Source: Platycnemis pennipes
Taxonomy: Eukaryota > Arthropoda > Insecta > Odonata > Platycnemididae
Length of the DNA stretch: 64,000 bases
Direction of reading: 5' to 3'
Assembly (NCBI GenBank): GCA_933228895.1
Contig: OW121851.1
Coordinates: 123,551,624-123,615,623 of the forward strand
Positions 1-13,450 of the stretch are shown here, piece by piece; position 1 is the stretch's first letter; each line of letters starts with the position of its first letter. The translations under genes and the position numbers were made by a program. Under the pieces are notes generated by a model. It was given only the letters and a program-made list of their open reading frames with translations, searched no databases and had not been told where the DNA came from.

Positions 1-57
1 CACATTTATGGTGGCTTGCATGATATTGTGTGTATGTAGATGTAGATCTTTTTCCTT
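1..57 (+). repeat. LINE 3' terminal fragment
   Basis: The segment reads cacatttatggtggcttgc and ends in a tgtagatgtagat tail. The same words recur at 34460-34502 (+), and in reverse complement near 39400 and 45290, each time ending in a tgtagatg-type tail. At 34 kb the tail directly follows reverse-transcriptase remnants, so I read this as the 3' end of the same non-LTR family, cut by the left window edge. Confidence 0.55.
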
Positions 58-3000
58 CGTAAAGCCATTTCAGGATATTATATGCACATTTTTTTCTATT
101 TTACCTCCCTATGATTGTAATGAGGAATCACGGATGCATCTTTCGCGTTATCGCAATCTTTATCGTTAACGCTTACCCCCTAGAGTAGCGCATGGCTAAC
201 AATAACCGTCTATAAAATTCTCTCCACTGATTGTGATAAGCGATTTGAAGAGCTCTGCGAAAGTAGAAGAACGGAGATCACGTTCTCTCAGACATAAGTT
301 AAATTTAAAAATAACGATAACGCTAGCATTGAATATCCATGATCGAGGCCCAGGTTACAGCCCAATGTTCATCGTTAATTGCATTTCCTTTCCTTCAGGC
401 AGCACACTTAGAAAATTTATTCTCTATCTAGCCAACAGTTTTGGTTGGTTATTGCGGCAATTGATCCTTTGATCCACCTAATATTCCTTAGCTTCCTCAA
501 GATTCTTCGAACTGGGGTGTGGTTATTGCTAATGGAAATCAGTCTCAAAATAGATCCACTCATTTCAATGGATTTTTCCATGATGCTGCTTCGGCAACCT
601 GCAATATTTCAAGGGCAGGAAATGCATTTGTGTGTCAGCTCCGAGGAAACCCCCTTTTCATCGCATTAAAATAATAAGGTTGAAGATAGAGATAGCCCAT
701 AGGTGTGGAGTTGCATGTTATTACTGGTGGTTAGAGCCGCGACTGAAAGGAATCGGTAAGTGGATTCCTGAATTGCCGGGGATTTCATGCTTCCAATGCA
801 GAGCACAAGTGGGTGCAGTAGATTTTACTGTCAAGGGCATCTTGCCGTCAAATGATGAAATGACAATGATATAACGCGTGGTTTTCGAGGGAAAACGTAG
901 GCATGGAGAGAACATAACTATTGGCTGTAATCGGGAGTAATCCTTAAGTGAAAGGTCTCTTGATTCTCCCCTAGCAGCTGAAATTTATGAAAATCCTATT
1001 GTACATAAGCCCAATGCTCTTGAATCGAGTGAATTTTCTGCAGTCTTGCATATATTGTTGTTGTTCAATCGTTTTATTGGCGTGATTTCACGCCTTCCTA
1101 CGCGAAAAATTCGTTCGTATCATGACATGGCGTCATCTTCTACATTGCATAACTGCGCATGAAAAATACTTATTTTCCAAGACATGCAAGTTTTATTTGA
1201 ATTTCCTCTATGGAGACGGACATGTGCACTCCATCCCTCTAAGTATTTCATGCCAATTTCTTTTACCTTATTTCCGCCATAAGTGCCATTAGTTTAGACA
1301 GGAATATTACTTTATGAGCTCTTTTTTTATTTTGCTCCACTAATTACACAGAAAACCACATTTCCTTTGGGAAATTTATCTTTTAGCTAAGAAAAGTATC
1401 TCATATTTCTTATAAGGCATTGAGGCTTATGCCAGAGTGGGTGTGTTAACATCTGGTCGCCAAAATTATGGCCCTGCCAAGTTTAGGCAAAAGGTCGATT
1501 TTTCGCCGGTTTAAACCGTACCGGCATTAATCACGTCCGATCAGTGAGCGAATACGGACAGTATCTGCTGAAAACTTGCCTTTCGCTTAACCTTTTGGAC
1601 GTGATTGAGTACTCTACATGCATACTTCACCCTCTGAAATACATTTGTGAATCATATTTTGGGACTAGAAATCGTTATGTCAGCGGGTTTTTAAAAATGC
1701 ATTTGCTCACGGTGTCACGATGGCGTCCACGCGTTTCACGGTGGCTGCTCCGACGTCTCGTAAGCTGTTAGTCACCTCAATGTTCCCACTCACTTTATTA
1801 GCCCCCGTTACCTCCGGAGAGACCAAAGGCAACGCCCACCACGAATCTCCTTGTCGGATCGTAACGCCTTAAGGACAGACGCATATTTTTTGTACATCTC
1901 CCGGAAGTGCGAGCTTCTTACCCGAATCAAAGGCCGACTTGTTGATGTTGTGCTTACAGGAATACCTTCACATCTAAATCTACGAAGAACACTGCCTGCC
2001 GCCACCCCAAGGAAGAGTGGCATGGTGTAAATGACCGATGAATACAGGCACTAAAAATACAGGCACAACGAGGTCACGGTTCTTTTTGCCCAACATTCAA
2101 GGAGGTGTTTAAATAAAATTGTACCCATGCGTTTAACATTTAGAGGTTCTTGCAGACGAGGAAATAGCTTAAAAATTTACATTATCTTATTTCATTTTCC
2201 CCACGATGACTTCCTTCATTCTATTAAACTCTCTTATTACAATACCCTATTGCCTGTCTCACTTATTTTATATCTATTATTTAACCTGCCGTAAACCCAC
2301 ACCAAAAACATTAAACTGATTGTATTAAACTTTAATTGGTTTCTGTACATTTCAATTTAATGGTGGTGAAATAATATAATATATCACAACTTTTATATTC
2401 TAACAGCCCAGCCAATTTCTCTTCTTTTTTCATAACGTAATGTAATGACATAACTGGTACCAGCTCCAACTCATAATTCACGGGTTAGAAGCTTCCCCCT
2501 ACATAGGTGTTGTGTTTGTCTTAGAATTAGAATTGAGATCTGATTAGGTAGTACGATGCGACTTCCGATTCTCGAGCTTCTTAAGCTGTCATGCTACTAT
2601 TATGCACTTACCTTACTCTATTTCTGGTGACCTACTTAATAATACAATTGTGTATATCATTATTTTTTAAGAAGAGTAATTGCAGCTATATATCTTCATA
2701 ATATTACTAGTGTACTGCGGTAGCACTGTCAATATTTTTTTCCACGCTCCCCTTTCGACTTCTCAGGCGGAAGAGATAATATCATCTAACCCCATGCTGT
2801 GAGGGACAATATATTTTCTCGTTCTCACGTCCCCCTGCACGTCTTCCTCACTTCCTCTGCCACTTCGTAACACTCCTACGCAAAACAAAGGGGCCCAAAT
2901 CCGTGAGAGACGTCAAGGTTCTGGCCCCCGTTACGAGATGAGCGTTCTTCCGATTTGGTCTTGGAAATCGGAGATCGCCATCGTCAACTCCTCATGATTC

Positions 3001-6000
3001 GCCGGCGGTACCGGGAGTCGTCAACTGTTTTCACCGTGTAAAGGAGGCGAGGGGACAAGTCGGAAATCCTCTGTCAGCTCTGGGTGGCTCTCCTCCCTTC
3101 TCTTATTTATTTTCTTTGCTCAACGTATCCTCTAGTGCCGCCTTAACCCCCTTGAAAAACTCCATCGCAGCGGGATCTTAATCCCTTTTTACCCAACTGG
3201 GAATCTGCGCGGCGAGGATTTGTGTCGACTGCCGAGGCTTTTCTCTCATGCCCTGCCCACCCGGAAGGACTAGCCCGACCGCATTACAGGAACATTTCAT
3301 TCCTCTTGGAGTTGGTGGAATCCGAACAATCATAACTCTCTGATGCGGTGAAGTTGAGGCTTAGAAGCTGCCTTTCCTGCTGTTGTTTCATCGTGCATGA
3401 ATATCGTGCAACGGAATACAGCTATTAGTTCCATTGAAAAATTATCTATTTTTAATATCGTCATTGTGGTGCGCCAAACACGGTTAACGCAACTCTCATT
3501 CAATTCATTTTGATAGCGGATCCGTGCGTGGAGTGTCTACCACCTCGTTGACTTAGATGGCGGACATCTCTTTTAGGCCACGCGAGGATTTACCAACCGT
3601 TCTCCTTACCGGTGGAGTGCTAATGGCAGCCGCGCAAATCGGGATCGTAAAAGAGTAAATGGCATCCCTCTCTAGCGTCAATTAGAGGCGCAGAAGTCAT
3701 CGTAGATTAAATGTATGTATAAGGAATTCACGCTACCTGAAACTTCGCAAATGCGTGCCGTGGACAATGAGACTCTTAGGAATCGCGCTTGCTGTCTTCC
3801 GCTTTTGGAGTAGCGGAACAAGTTTAGTTCTTTACCATGCGGTGAAATGAATTTAAGGCCATGACCAGCACTAATGCCCTTCCTAATCGGGAAAGCTAAT
3901 TGATCAAAATTCCAGCAATTTTGCAATCATATCGTCGTCGATGTGCAACGTTTCTAGAAACAGATGGGACGGCGAGGACAAAGCAAGATGCCGACAGGCA
4001 CGTCCGGTGGCGTTCTGAGAAAAAGCGTATTTTGAAACTTGGAGGGGCTGATCTTGTCATGCATGGTTCGTCATCACTGCCTTAATTGTGTTACTAATGG
4101 TTCATTCTATTTCTTTGCTTGGTGTATAACTACTTGGTAGGTGAAAAAAATATGATTTTTCTTAGACTGATTCGCATTGTAAAATTTGGGTCTTTAAAAA
4201 ATAGAAAAATTAAAATTCTTTGTACTTATGTTACATTAAACAAAAATTTAAAGGCTAGGATTTTAGGATAGGCATACTGGAATAAGACATTTGACTATGA
4301 GCCTTATCATTTAAATCAATATTCATTAATAATACCACTATGAACATTGGAGCGATTCGCTAGGTCAGCCGTTTAAATTATTAGATGAGAGATATTTGAC
4401 TGAAACTTCGGCTACTAGTTGCTGGTCTATCTGCAAATTTTGTCCACTTGAAGTGGAATGTGAAAACCCAGAAGACGAAACCTATCAATTCTGAGGAATC
4501 AATGGTAACAAAATGCCGGTGTTTTTTTTTTGGAAGTTCTATCATTTTAGGGTCCAAGTTCTATCATTCTGTATTAATGCCACTGGTTCTCCACCATTTG
4601 GGTAAGTTGTTGGATTACACTATTTATTTCATACTTTTTTGAGCGAAAGTTCAAACTTTTTTAATTTTTCTCCGCACGTACATCTCAAAAGTCTCTAATT
4701 TAGATATCACCTCTCCTAAAGCCCAAGTCTCAGATCTATGCGTCATATCTAGATATGTATTAACCTTTCATTTTCTATCATCTTCGCTTAATGCTCTCGT
4801 TAGCAATTCTCATCTGTTGCCTAAGGTATCCAAGCAGTCTTTCTAACATTACTAGTATTAGTCCAACCTCATACAGAATGCTGAGTGTAGTAAAACCGTA
4901 ATACCAATTCTAGACGTTGTTCTCCTTCTTTTATGCTGTTTTCTTATTTTTCCTTGAGAGGGTCTTAATTTCAATTCATTGTAATTTCTTCATCGAAAAA
5001 TTGTCTTGCTGTACTTTAGAATAATTTAGCTGTGAGTAATATCATTTTTCGGAGTGTCTAACTTAGTTATGCATAATAGATATTATTTATAAAGTTACGA
5101 ATAAAAGATTAAGTTCGCATGTCTCTTTTTTGTATCCCATGTACAATTAAGTTGACTATTAGGTCAGAGTGTGCGTCGTTACTACAAGCGTGACTGATTC
5201 ATCTGAAAATAATCTGAAATCACCTGAAAAGTAAGATGACAAGCATGATTTGGCTAGGCTAATTGCCATTTGTCCTGTTCGACGCCAATTTTACTCTCGC
5301 TCATGTGCTGCAGATCAACATCATCATCATCACTGGTGGAACTGTCTTCTGATAGGTTTCAATCGAATGTCCTTTACTGTACTGCACCCTTCGCATTCTA
5401 CGCATTCCTATACGTCATTTTTCTGTAGTGACTTCCCATTATATGCCATCAAGTATTGCAATCCTTCTTCTTCCTCTTCTTAGCTTTCCCTTAATTTTAC
5501 CTGATATGATTCTGCTTATCAAGTAATTTAGAACTTATATGATTAGCTTATTTACGGTCTTCCTTATTGATTTAAGTGTGAAACTTACCTTTTGCTACTA
5601 AAGGCCTCCTGTGTATTGAAAAAACGTTATTGATGACAGTTCCCTATTTTATGCAATATCTTCGGTTGGCTCTGGCTAGTGGACTATACATTTTAAGCAA
5701 TAATTTCTCTAATTCTTCCTGCGTAGGTTTTGTTCATCCTCTGTGGGCTTACTCTCGTCAATCGGCATAAATTATTGGAAAAAAGAGAGGAAAATTGCGA
5801 TGCGGGTAACTTCATTTTTCCGAAGTGTATTTATCCATGACTCATTGCCTGAAAAAATATAAAATAGCCCTTTACCATTATCGCCATCATTGCGTTCTAA
5901 TATTGATATTGATTTAGTAAAGCCCTCCATTTTTCTTGATTCATTTAAAATTTAATTTCCTTCGGGCGATTTTCAAATTCTCCCCTCCCATTCCCCTAAT

Positions 6001-7700
6001 TTATTGGATCTTGCAATATTTCCCTAGTTTCCTCTTGATATTGCACTTATTCCTTCTTTTCATGATGTTTTTTCTCGCTTACTTAGTACACTTGGCTCAA
6101 CCCTGTCACTGTTCTGTCCACATCTCTGGTTCTCTGTAAGGCTCTCTGTGTACTCCTTCATTTTTCATTTCATTTCAACTTTCCATCTTCACGTCTACAG
6201 ACTTTCGAAGGTTTCTCTTCATCTCCGATCTGAGTTTCCGATGGTAAGAGGAAAGTAATATAATATTATTGCTAAATTATAATAGACTTCTTTCTCTTTC
6301 GTCACTGTTTACATCTCAAACCTTACAGTGCAAAGCAACTGAACATTTTAAAGTTTTTAAATTTTTATGAATGCGATAAGAGGTCCAGAAATACGTGCTT
6401 GCCCAGAAAAACGTATCCACGAAGAAGTTTGGAGATGCATCTTTATTTCCATACTTCCTTGGGGATGCTGTTTTCTTGTCAGCAACGAAACAGGTGTCAC
6501 TTTAGTCGACCTCGGCTCTGTGCAAGTTCATTGCTCGCGAACAAGGTCCGACGGAGAAAAGTGGCCCAATCGGATTGCAGACATCTACTCCGCAGTTGCC
6601 TTAACATGTTATGTCTGCTGTTTTTAATCCAATAATTAATGAATGCTTTGCATAGAGCTTTTGACTAGATCGACGGTTATTGTGATCAGAAAGATTATAA
6701 TTGCGCGATTGCGAAAGAGAGTTGTAATCCCACATATGTTATTTTGGTTTAATGTCATTGGGGGAAGGGGATGCGCCATCAGAAGAATAAAAACTTTCAA
6801 TATTGAAGTGATGTCTTCTTTTGCCATGCATAAGCCATAGTAAGGTAAGCCTATATAGACCACATCGATACAAGTGATGATACAAGTCTGTAAAATGTAA
6901 TCAATCTACTTCATATTTAAGTAATTACTGCACCTGCTGTTTGACTTCATCATCGGCATTTCGTAACATCTTTTTGAGGTTTTAGACAGCATTTTTTTGC
7001 AACAGTGTATCAATGTGGACCTAATTATCAGCTATTCATGGATTTCCTCAAAGTATTTTGTAAGAATCGTTGCCCTGAGGTAGAAATATAGCCTAAGGGG
7101 ACCTCTAAAGAAGAAATTTTCATAAATTTCCAAAATTCACATCGTAAAATTGCATTAAGTCAACTATTGAATCTTCCTCATGTTATGATCGAAATAACTT
7201 ACATTCAGAATAAATGCGTCTGAAAACGGAAATTTATCTTTAAGCATGGGTGTTGGCGTAAGACGCATTGCAGTACCTACCATATCATCAGTGAATTCAG
7301 TTATGCAGGTACTCAGAGCCCTTTTAATTCTCTTCATTACTTCTGATCTAAGGCATTCAACAAATATTAGTGCTAGTAACTCACGTCTTATTTCAATAAA
7401 GCTAGCGTAATTTTACTGGCTGGAAAATGTGTCTGGCACCATTTAGATCCTTAAGAACGTTTCATGCCTTACTAAATTTTCCACTTAAACTCATCAAAGG
7501 TCATTACTCCCTTCGTCCCTTCCATAAAAACGCCTATCTACAATATATCCTATCTTACCTTGTATTACGCAAGAAATTAGTTGTCACCTCTCAAGGTAAT
7601 GACAATTTGAGATATTACTTAAAATCTCACTCATAGTAGCCCTTATCCTTGGTGGTAACTGGGCGATGAGGTGATTGCTGTGAGGATAACTCACCGACTA
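58..7700. other. no gene recognised; AT-rich unique sequence
   Basis: Only short reading frames (under 90 codons) without recognisable motifs occur here. Around 2830-3320 the base composition becomes noticeably GC-richer, and a CAT trinucleotide run lies near 5319. I see no RNA gene, no transposase and no host exon. Old repeats too decayed to recognise by eye may be present. Confidence 0.5.
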
Positions 7701-7714
7701 CAGTGATTCATCGC

Positions 7715-7800
7715 GCAGGTCACGGTAGCCGGGATGGTGAGGCAACGGCTTGACGACCCAAATGTCACGGGTGTGAAATCCACCTTGCTGAAGATGTCGT
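7715..7800 (+). repeat. degraded tRNA-derived SINE head
   Basis: The stretch tagccgggatggtgaggc resembles a pol III A box. About 45 bases on, gggtgtgaaatcc resembles a B box. No complete cloverleaf can be drawn, so this is a decayed tRNA-related head rather than a functional tRNA. Confidence 0.35.
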
Positions 7801-8024
7801 GTTGAACCACCTGATATCCTGAATCTTATAATAATCTACTAATACAGTAAATTACAAATATGATATATCTTTAATTTTAAAAGGGGAGACAGAATGCAGC
7901 TAAAGTCATTAGCACCTTTTATTATCGCTGTGTTTTTGGGTATAGGAATTTTTGGAGAGGAGAAGAAAGTGTGGCCAGAAACCCGGCGCCAACCTCACCA
8001 ACTCTTTAACGAAAAGCGCATTCA

Positions 8025-8150
8025 ACTAAAGGCCGGCTGTGGTAGCCAGGTCTGTAACTTCCCTATCCTAGTTTAGCATCCTGGGGGTCGTGGGTTTGAA
8101 TCTCACCGTGGGTATGTATGTTGAGTTTGTCTTAGGTGTAGGTTGGACGG
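8025..8150 (+). repeat. tRNA-derived SINE, family with gtatgt...gtttgtctta body
   Basis: A tRNA-like head (ggccggctgtggtagccagg, then a B-box-like gggtttgaatctc at about 8092) is followed by a body reading gtatgtatgttgagtttg and tcttaggtgtaggttg. A similar head and body occur at 57178-57283, which supports a dispersed SINE family. It runs into an oppositely oriented SINE on its right. Confidence 0.5.
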
Positions 8151-8378
8151 TGCAATAAACCATAAGCATTTGGAGCGCCTATTAACCAAATTCTACAACC
8201 AATCCACAACTTTACGCACTGTCCTACGCAAGAAGTAATGGACTTGAAATGCTCTCCAAACGGCACTCAATTAGGGACTAGGATGTCATTAAAAGTCTTC
8301 TACTACCAGCACTTGAACCCGGGCCGCCCGGATGGGAAGCCAGTTCTCTAGCCAATGAGTCAATCCGACGCCCATTTC
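8150..8378 (-). repeat. tRNA-derived SINE, diverged copy of the 56.3-kb family
   Basis: On the minus strand the segment reads attggctagagaactggctt, then cccatccgggcggcccgggttcaa, matching the order of the SINE head at 56346. The body word ggagagcatttcaagt corresponds to ggagggcatttcaagt there. The 3' half is strongly diverged. Confidence 0.6.
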
Positions 8379-8779
8379 ATCGTAAAGACTTTCGCTGAAT
8401 AAAAAGGTGGCTTGATCAAACCATTTCGATCATCATTGTATCATTAACGTTGAAAACGAATTGATATTTGAGTGCGCTTCGTAAATCTGTACTTATCAAA
8501 TTATGTACCACTCTACTTCTATAATTTGAATTTCAAAAGAGCGCTGCTTCATTAAACTGAAAGCCACTCTCATTTTTTACCATTTTTTGTCTCAACTAAG
8601 ATAACAGTTATCTTATAGCCGTTTTTGTGCATCGAGTTCAGTAATTTTTTCCTTCAAGTCGATCTCGGAATCATGTTTCTTCCTTTGCTGTATCGCATCA
8701 ATCATATTCAGGCTCGCTCAGCGGGATTCCGGAGTAATTTCACAACACGCCAAATATTTTCTTGTGTCGTCCAAGAAGT

Positions 8780-9110
8780 CGGTCAAATGAGCACGCCGTA
8801 ATCTGCTTCAGCATCTCGGTCACCCCCCGTGTCGTCGGCCGTGGATGAGAGAGCCCTTTGACTGATCGCCATCGAGATGCGAGCTGATTGGAGAAGGGCC
8901 TCTAATTGGGCTCCGCCTGTCAGGAGTGTCGACGGTGGGGTCTACGGGGCGAGAAGAAGTTGTCTCTTAAACACTGCTCCCTTCTTCTCCCCTATACCGC
9001 CCGAACTCTCTTCCCCCATCCATCCCTGTCGATATTTACGCAGCTCTCGTCTTCCGCAAGGCTTAAAGCCCATGTCGCCGGAACTTACCTTCGCTCCAAA
9101 CTTACGGAGC
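8780..9110. other. GC-rich stretch, no gene recognised
   Basis: The composition rises in GC and CpG relative to the flanks. Overlapping 76- and 91-codon reading frames cross it, but neither shows a recognisable domain. It could be a promoter or first-exon region of an unseen gene, but the sequence alone does not show this. Confidence 0.3.
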
Positions 9111-9377
9111 TGTTGCTCCAGGACAATAATTTATAAATTACATTCAATTTAATTCAAACCGTTGCTGAGATAAGAAAAAGTAAGAAACTCAGACTCTCGC
9201 AGTAATCTTTCAGGGTTCCTACCGGGTAGCTCCCGAGGTTTCGCAGATAAAGTGCAATTTTTTTCATCAAATTTTGCAACGCAAATTTTAGTTTAGGTTG
9301 TGATCGCTTCGCTGAGTATTACGCTCTGAGAATAAAGAGTCGGTTGACATAGATAAACTAGATGTTTCCGTCAACTG

Positions 9378-9461
9378 CCCACTCACCTACATCACAAGCT
9401 AAGATCAATATCCGACTCCCCCACTCACCTACATCACAAGCTAAGATCAATATCCGACTCC
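9378..9461. repeat. 42-bp direct tandem duplication
   Basis: The string cactcacctacatcacaag with its continuation to tatccgactcc occurs twice head to tail with a 42-base period and no mismatch that I can see. The identity points to a recent slippage or end-joining duplication. Confidence 0.9.
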
Positions 9462-9774
9462 GTAATTTTTTGACCTGATTCCTTAAAAACAAGACTTGGC
9501 CAATGTTTGGAGAAATAATCACACCGCCCTCATCCTAATTCCTATCGTGAAATTTCATTTTTTTGTCAGTCAGCGTTTATAAAATTTAGGAATGTGAATT
9601 ATTATTATTAACTCAAGCATTAATTATGCCCTAAATGATACCCAGTCTAGCATTTTTAGATTTAATTCGGATTGTTATGTCATTAAATTATCTTTTATCG
9701 ATAGTGAACGAGGCAGAATTCGGAGAAATTACGAGAAAGTGTTCAACCCGAAGGTTGATTTTGATTTTTTTTTA

Positions 9775-10012
9775 TGGTTGAGGGTATAACACACCCCGTA
9801 TTATGCAATTGGCGTGTGAAATTTACACTTTCAGCGGGACTAGTTCCTTTCCCTGGGCCACCTGCAATTTCCTACGAAGTTCCGACAGGCAGAAAATCGA
9901 ATCGTAAGGATTTTAGGAGGGGGTTCCCCTAAAGGCTTCCGACCGAGAATTGAACTCGTGACCCTCCGGTCAGTAGCTCAGCGCTCTACTTACTTGGCCA
10001 CCATAACCCCCA
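9775..10012 (-). repeat. tRNA-derived SINE
   Basis: Minus-strand reading gives gttatggtggccaagtaag (A-box region), an anticodon-arm-like stretch, and then cacgagttcaattctcggtc (B box GTTCAATTC). An unrelated body follows, ending in a run of A on the minus strand (tttttttt on plus near 9765). The paired T-arm is intact. The acceptor stem is not, so I call a SINE rather than a tRNA gene. Confidence 0.6.
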
Positions 10013-10369
10013 GGAGAATCAAATCAACCGTTAAAAGCGAACGTAGCTAACTATGAATATAAATCTGTCATAAGAAAACACAGAATAATAGTGTGTATGG
10101 TGCACTTAATTAGCCCTCCTTTTACTTACCTATTGATCAAATTGTTCTTTTTGCCATTTTCGCCTAAATATATATTCACTAATGTGCTCTCGAATGGGAT
10201 ACAATTTCGAAATCCCGCTATTCATGCACAGAATACTAGTAGCAAAATCAAGAGAGAGAATGAGATGAAAAGTGGATGTGTTTTTTTTCTTTCGAGAAAT
10301 CATCTCTTGATATGTGGGTCAAGTATGTTTATTAGCATGCATTCTGCGCTCTTTCATCCTGTTCTCAGG

Positions 10370-10960
10370 GTGCCAATTACTGAAAGACCGATGAAACCGC
10401 GATCGACTGGACTGAGATGGAGCATCGTCCGTTCCTCCGTCGGCGGGCGAGAGGGCGCTAACGAAGCCGCCGCCGTCTCAGCTTCCCCCTCATTCCCCAT
10501 CTCGCGCCGCGAAACCCTTCCAGCGACACCTTCGGCGAGGTCAGCGCCCCCTCCTCCGCCCTCCTGGACCACCACCTCTCTCTCTCTCTCTCTCGGCCCC
10601 CCCCCCTTCTCGCTTCTCTCTCTCTCTCTCTCTCCTGCCCAGTTTCTTAAAGCCGTCCACGCGTTTCGCTCTCTCTCTCTCTAGAGAACGTCGTCGGTGC
10701 GAGCCAAGGGGTGATTCATTCTCACCTCTGTCGGAGTGGCTGGCGAGTTTTGGATTCGTCCGAGGAGGGTGAAATGTTGCGCGGGGAGTAGTTCGCCCCC
10801 CCGAACAGCCACAGAAGGCTTTGACTTCCACTCAGCCATTCAAGGCGACGAATGTATGTGCACGTACCTTTTGTTTCCCCGGGACGGTCTCACGGCGATG
10901 GCGATAGCCGCTGGTAACGAGGACGGCGGGCCATCTGTTCGTCGAGAGGCTTAGACACAT
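10370..10960. other. GC-rich island with CT microsatellites
   Basis: CpG-rich sequence is interrupted by (CT)n runs at about 10576-10594 and 10617-10633 and by poly-C. Reading frames on both strands are low-complexity (Ser/Pro/Leu or Arg/Glu) and look like composition artefacts. GA/CT tracts in a GC-rich island are typical of arthropod promoter-proximal DNA, so this could be an unannotated promoter or 5' UTR. I see no initiator or splice signal strong enough to say so. Confidence 0.4.
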
Positions 10961-12430
10961 ATATATTTGGATGGTTTGATCTTGGCCTCACGCCGGCACC
11001 CGGAAGTGATGAAACGAACAAACCCGTTATGGATTTAGAACGTGTACATAGACACCCGGCGGGATTGTGACATGTATTTGTGTTATCGTCAAAGTATACT
11101 ACAAAAATGTAAAGATTGAAGGACTATTTTATTTTTTGCATGTTGTGATTGAGAATTGAATTAATTCCAATAACTGTGCAAAATTACGATATATTGATGA
11201 TGACGGCTCGATTTGGCCATGAAAACCTTAGTCTACCTAAAGCTTCCAATTTGCAATCTAAAGGAATTTATATGCAATATGTTTGGGAACGAAAGTAATT
11301 ATAAACCTAAAGAATGGTAAATATCTCTCAGACCAGATTTTTAAAAATGTATGTAGAACATTATAAGTCTGCCACAACCGATCTGTTTCCCAAATACTTG
11401 TTTAAACTCATATTGCTTTAACTCCCGTTCTGGTTAGTCGATCTGGATAGCAAAGAAGAAATTAAAATATTTTTCTCCCAGCGAACAATAAGATCATAAT
11501 AGTCAACCTAATAACCGGATAGGCAGAGAGGTATTTGTAGCCCAGATTTTAGTGCATCTGTGAAAAGTCCTTAACTTCACTCCCGTACGTTTTCTGAGAC
11601 CTTGCATGCCTGATGTACCTATACTGCGGGGAGTTGAAAGGAAATTATATGTCGTTAAAAAAATGAAAATTATATGTTTCAAAGCTACTAGTTATTTAGT
11701 TGCACGTGCTTGCAATACACAAATTTTTCCTATTACCAAGTAACTTGCATCAACTTGTGCAAGTCATTTTTGTGATGATTTATCCCCTGTTGTACATCTT
11801 CGAAGTGCATATATAGATGTAAATATAATTTTCTAAATAGGATGAGTCCTTCTTACGAGCGAATATTTGAGTGAGCAACCATGGCTTTCGCTGCCCATTA
11901 CTCTTGTTTTCAGACAGAGGTGGATTCAGATCTAAAATTTTATTTTTAAATCAAATTTCCTTGTGAATTCCGCAATTGATCATTGAATGTATCACCTGAC
12001 ATTGTGTTGCTGCTTATCGGGACCATTAAACTTGTTGGAAAATTTCAGTTTGTAGTGTTAGTAGTCTCTCTAGAGCCTTACCTTACGTACGCTCAGCAAA
12101 GCGTAAACAGGCATTTCACGCTACCATTTTTCTTTCATTGTGGACAACTGTACCCACTTCCAAATACATTTCTCGATAAGCAGATGTTCTGCTATAATTA
12201 TAAATTTTTGAAAGAAGCTACAAATTCTGTGGCACTTATGGTACTGAACAATTTTCGGCATGACAGCCTAAGTTTTTCGAATATTAATGGGAATCAATTT
12301 CCAGCAACAAAATACGCAATGTACTCAATGGTGCTCTGAATATTTAATCTTCCTGTTGTAAATGACAGTGAAAATTAAATATTAAAATAGGTAGAGCATA
12401 GCATTGGGTAGAACAGGTGGAACTTAGATG
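10961..12430. other. no gene recognised
   Basis: This is AT-rich sequence. A 118-codon open frame (11983-12339, plus) has no recognisable motif, low-complexity neighbours or codon pattern suggesting protein function. I treat it as chance. Confidence 0.45.
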
Positions 12431-12645
12431 CTGCTTGGACCAAAAGAATAGGCGGAGTATCGTCCTAAAAAAATAGATATTGGAAGAAAGGGAACTGATG
12501 ACCAGAAATTTGGTCTAAGAAGTACATAAAAAAGACTTATCAGGAGTGTGGAGCGTGGTTTAAAAAGGTCCTGAGTGCTGAAATCTGGTAAAAAATGGGT
12601 GAAAAATGAATGTCAGCGTTTGAAATGTGGATTTGCATGAGAATA
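12430..12645 (+). pseudogene. very degraded LINE reverse-transcriptase C-terminal remnant
   Basis: Piecing frames together gives fragments such as DIGRKGTDDQKFGLRS, LIRSV and SAFEMWICMRI. The last resembles the AFEMW block that follows the ETWT motif in many arthropod endonuclease/reverse-transcriptase LINEs. Stops and frame changes are frequent. The call rests on pattern memory only and could be wrong. Confidence 0.4.
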
Positions 12646-13007
12646 ATCGAGTTACATGCCGCTAGATGGTTAGTATCTACATAGTAATAAAGGGATTATT
12701 GGTTGTATTGGGATTTATCTACATATATTTATCTGTATATCTATCTTGCATAGTGTAGTAATGTTAATACATGCATCATGCACTACAGACTACTCTAACA
12801 ATACTTCACCTACCTCTCCCTTTGTTATGCTGCCTGTTATGCTCCCAAATGGTAAGTGGGATAAAACACATTTTGTATCTAATCTACACAATCTAGCTCT
12901 CTAATATTATTTGTCTGATCAAATCCAGCAAAATATGCAGTGTTTCTAAATATATATATATGTAACATCTTCAGTAAATCTATCCGTTTTAAATTTATGC
13001 AGGAGAT

Positions 13008-13450
13008 TTAATCTGTATTTTGACTTACGAACTGATAATGATTCCTACCTAATTCTTCTATTAATTCCGATTCATTTCTAAAACTATCGTAACACCTTTT
13101 AACAAACCTAGCTGCTCTACGCTGCACACTGTCTAGTTCTCTGATCAAACCTAATTCATTCGGATCCCATGTACTAACTGCATATTCAAGATGGGGCCTA
13201 ACTAATGAAAAGTAGCATAGCTCTTTTGTCTTCTCGTCACATTTCCTAATTACTCTTTTAATAAATTCTAGATTTCTCTTAGCTCGACCGCATATTTCCT
13301 GGATGTGTCTTCCCGATGAAAAATCTTCAGTAATTGTTACCCCAAAGTACCGTATGGATTCTACGATTTCAATTGTCGTTTTACTAATGTTATAGGATCG
13401 CTGTTGCGAATTAAAATCCTTTTCCAAAAATTAATAGCAACACACATTTT
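13008..13450 (-). pseudogene. LINE ORF2 fragment, end of reverse transcriptase
   Basis: A 139-codon open frame holds, in order, the region after the RT palm: SIRYFGVTITEDFSSGRHI, the basic helix GRAKRNLEFIKRVIRKC, the thumb-like LVRPHLEYAVSTWDP, and SVQRRAARFVKRCYD. This is the hallmark C-terminal block of CR1/Jockey-type non-LTR retrotransposons. A short extension upstream (about 13428-13450) has the preceding residues out of frame. The endonuclease, the catalytic palm and the 3' tail are missing, so the copy is dead. The same block occurs at 26222-26660 and, more decayed, at 33945. Confidence 0.85.

Noticed and set aside
5319..5332. CAT trinucleotide run encoding a His repeat
   Set aside because: Too short and isolated to be a gene feature.
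9940..10010. possible tRNA gene on minus strand
   Set aside because: The T arm is good, but the acceptor stem fails and a SINE body is attached.
10091..10684. 197-codon open frame
   Set aside because: It runs into CT microsatellite sequence that yields Ser/Leu repeats. The first half has no recognisable motif.
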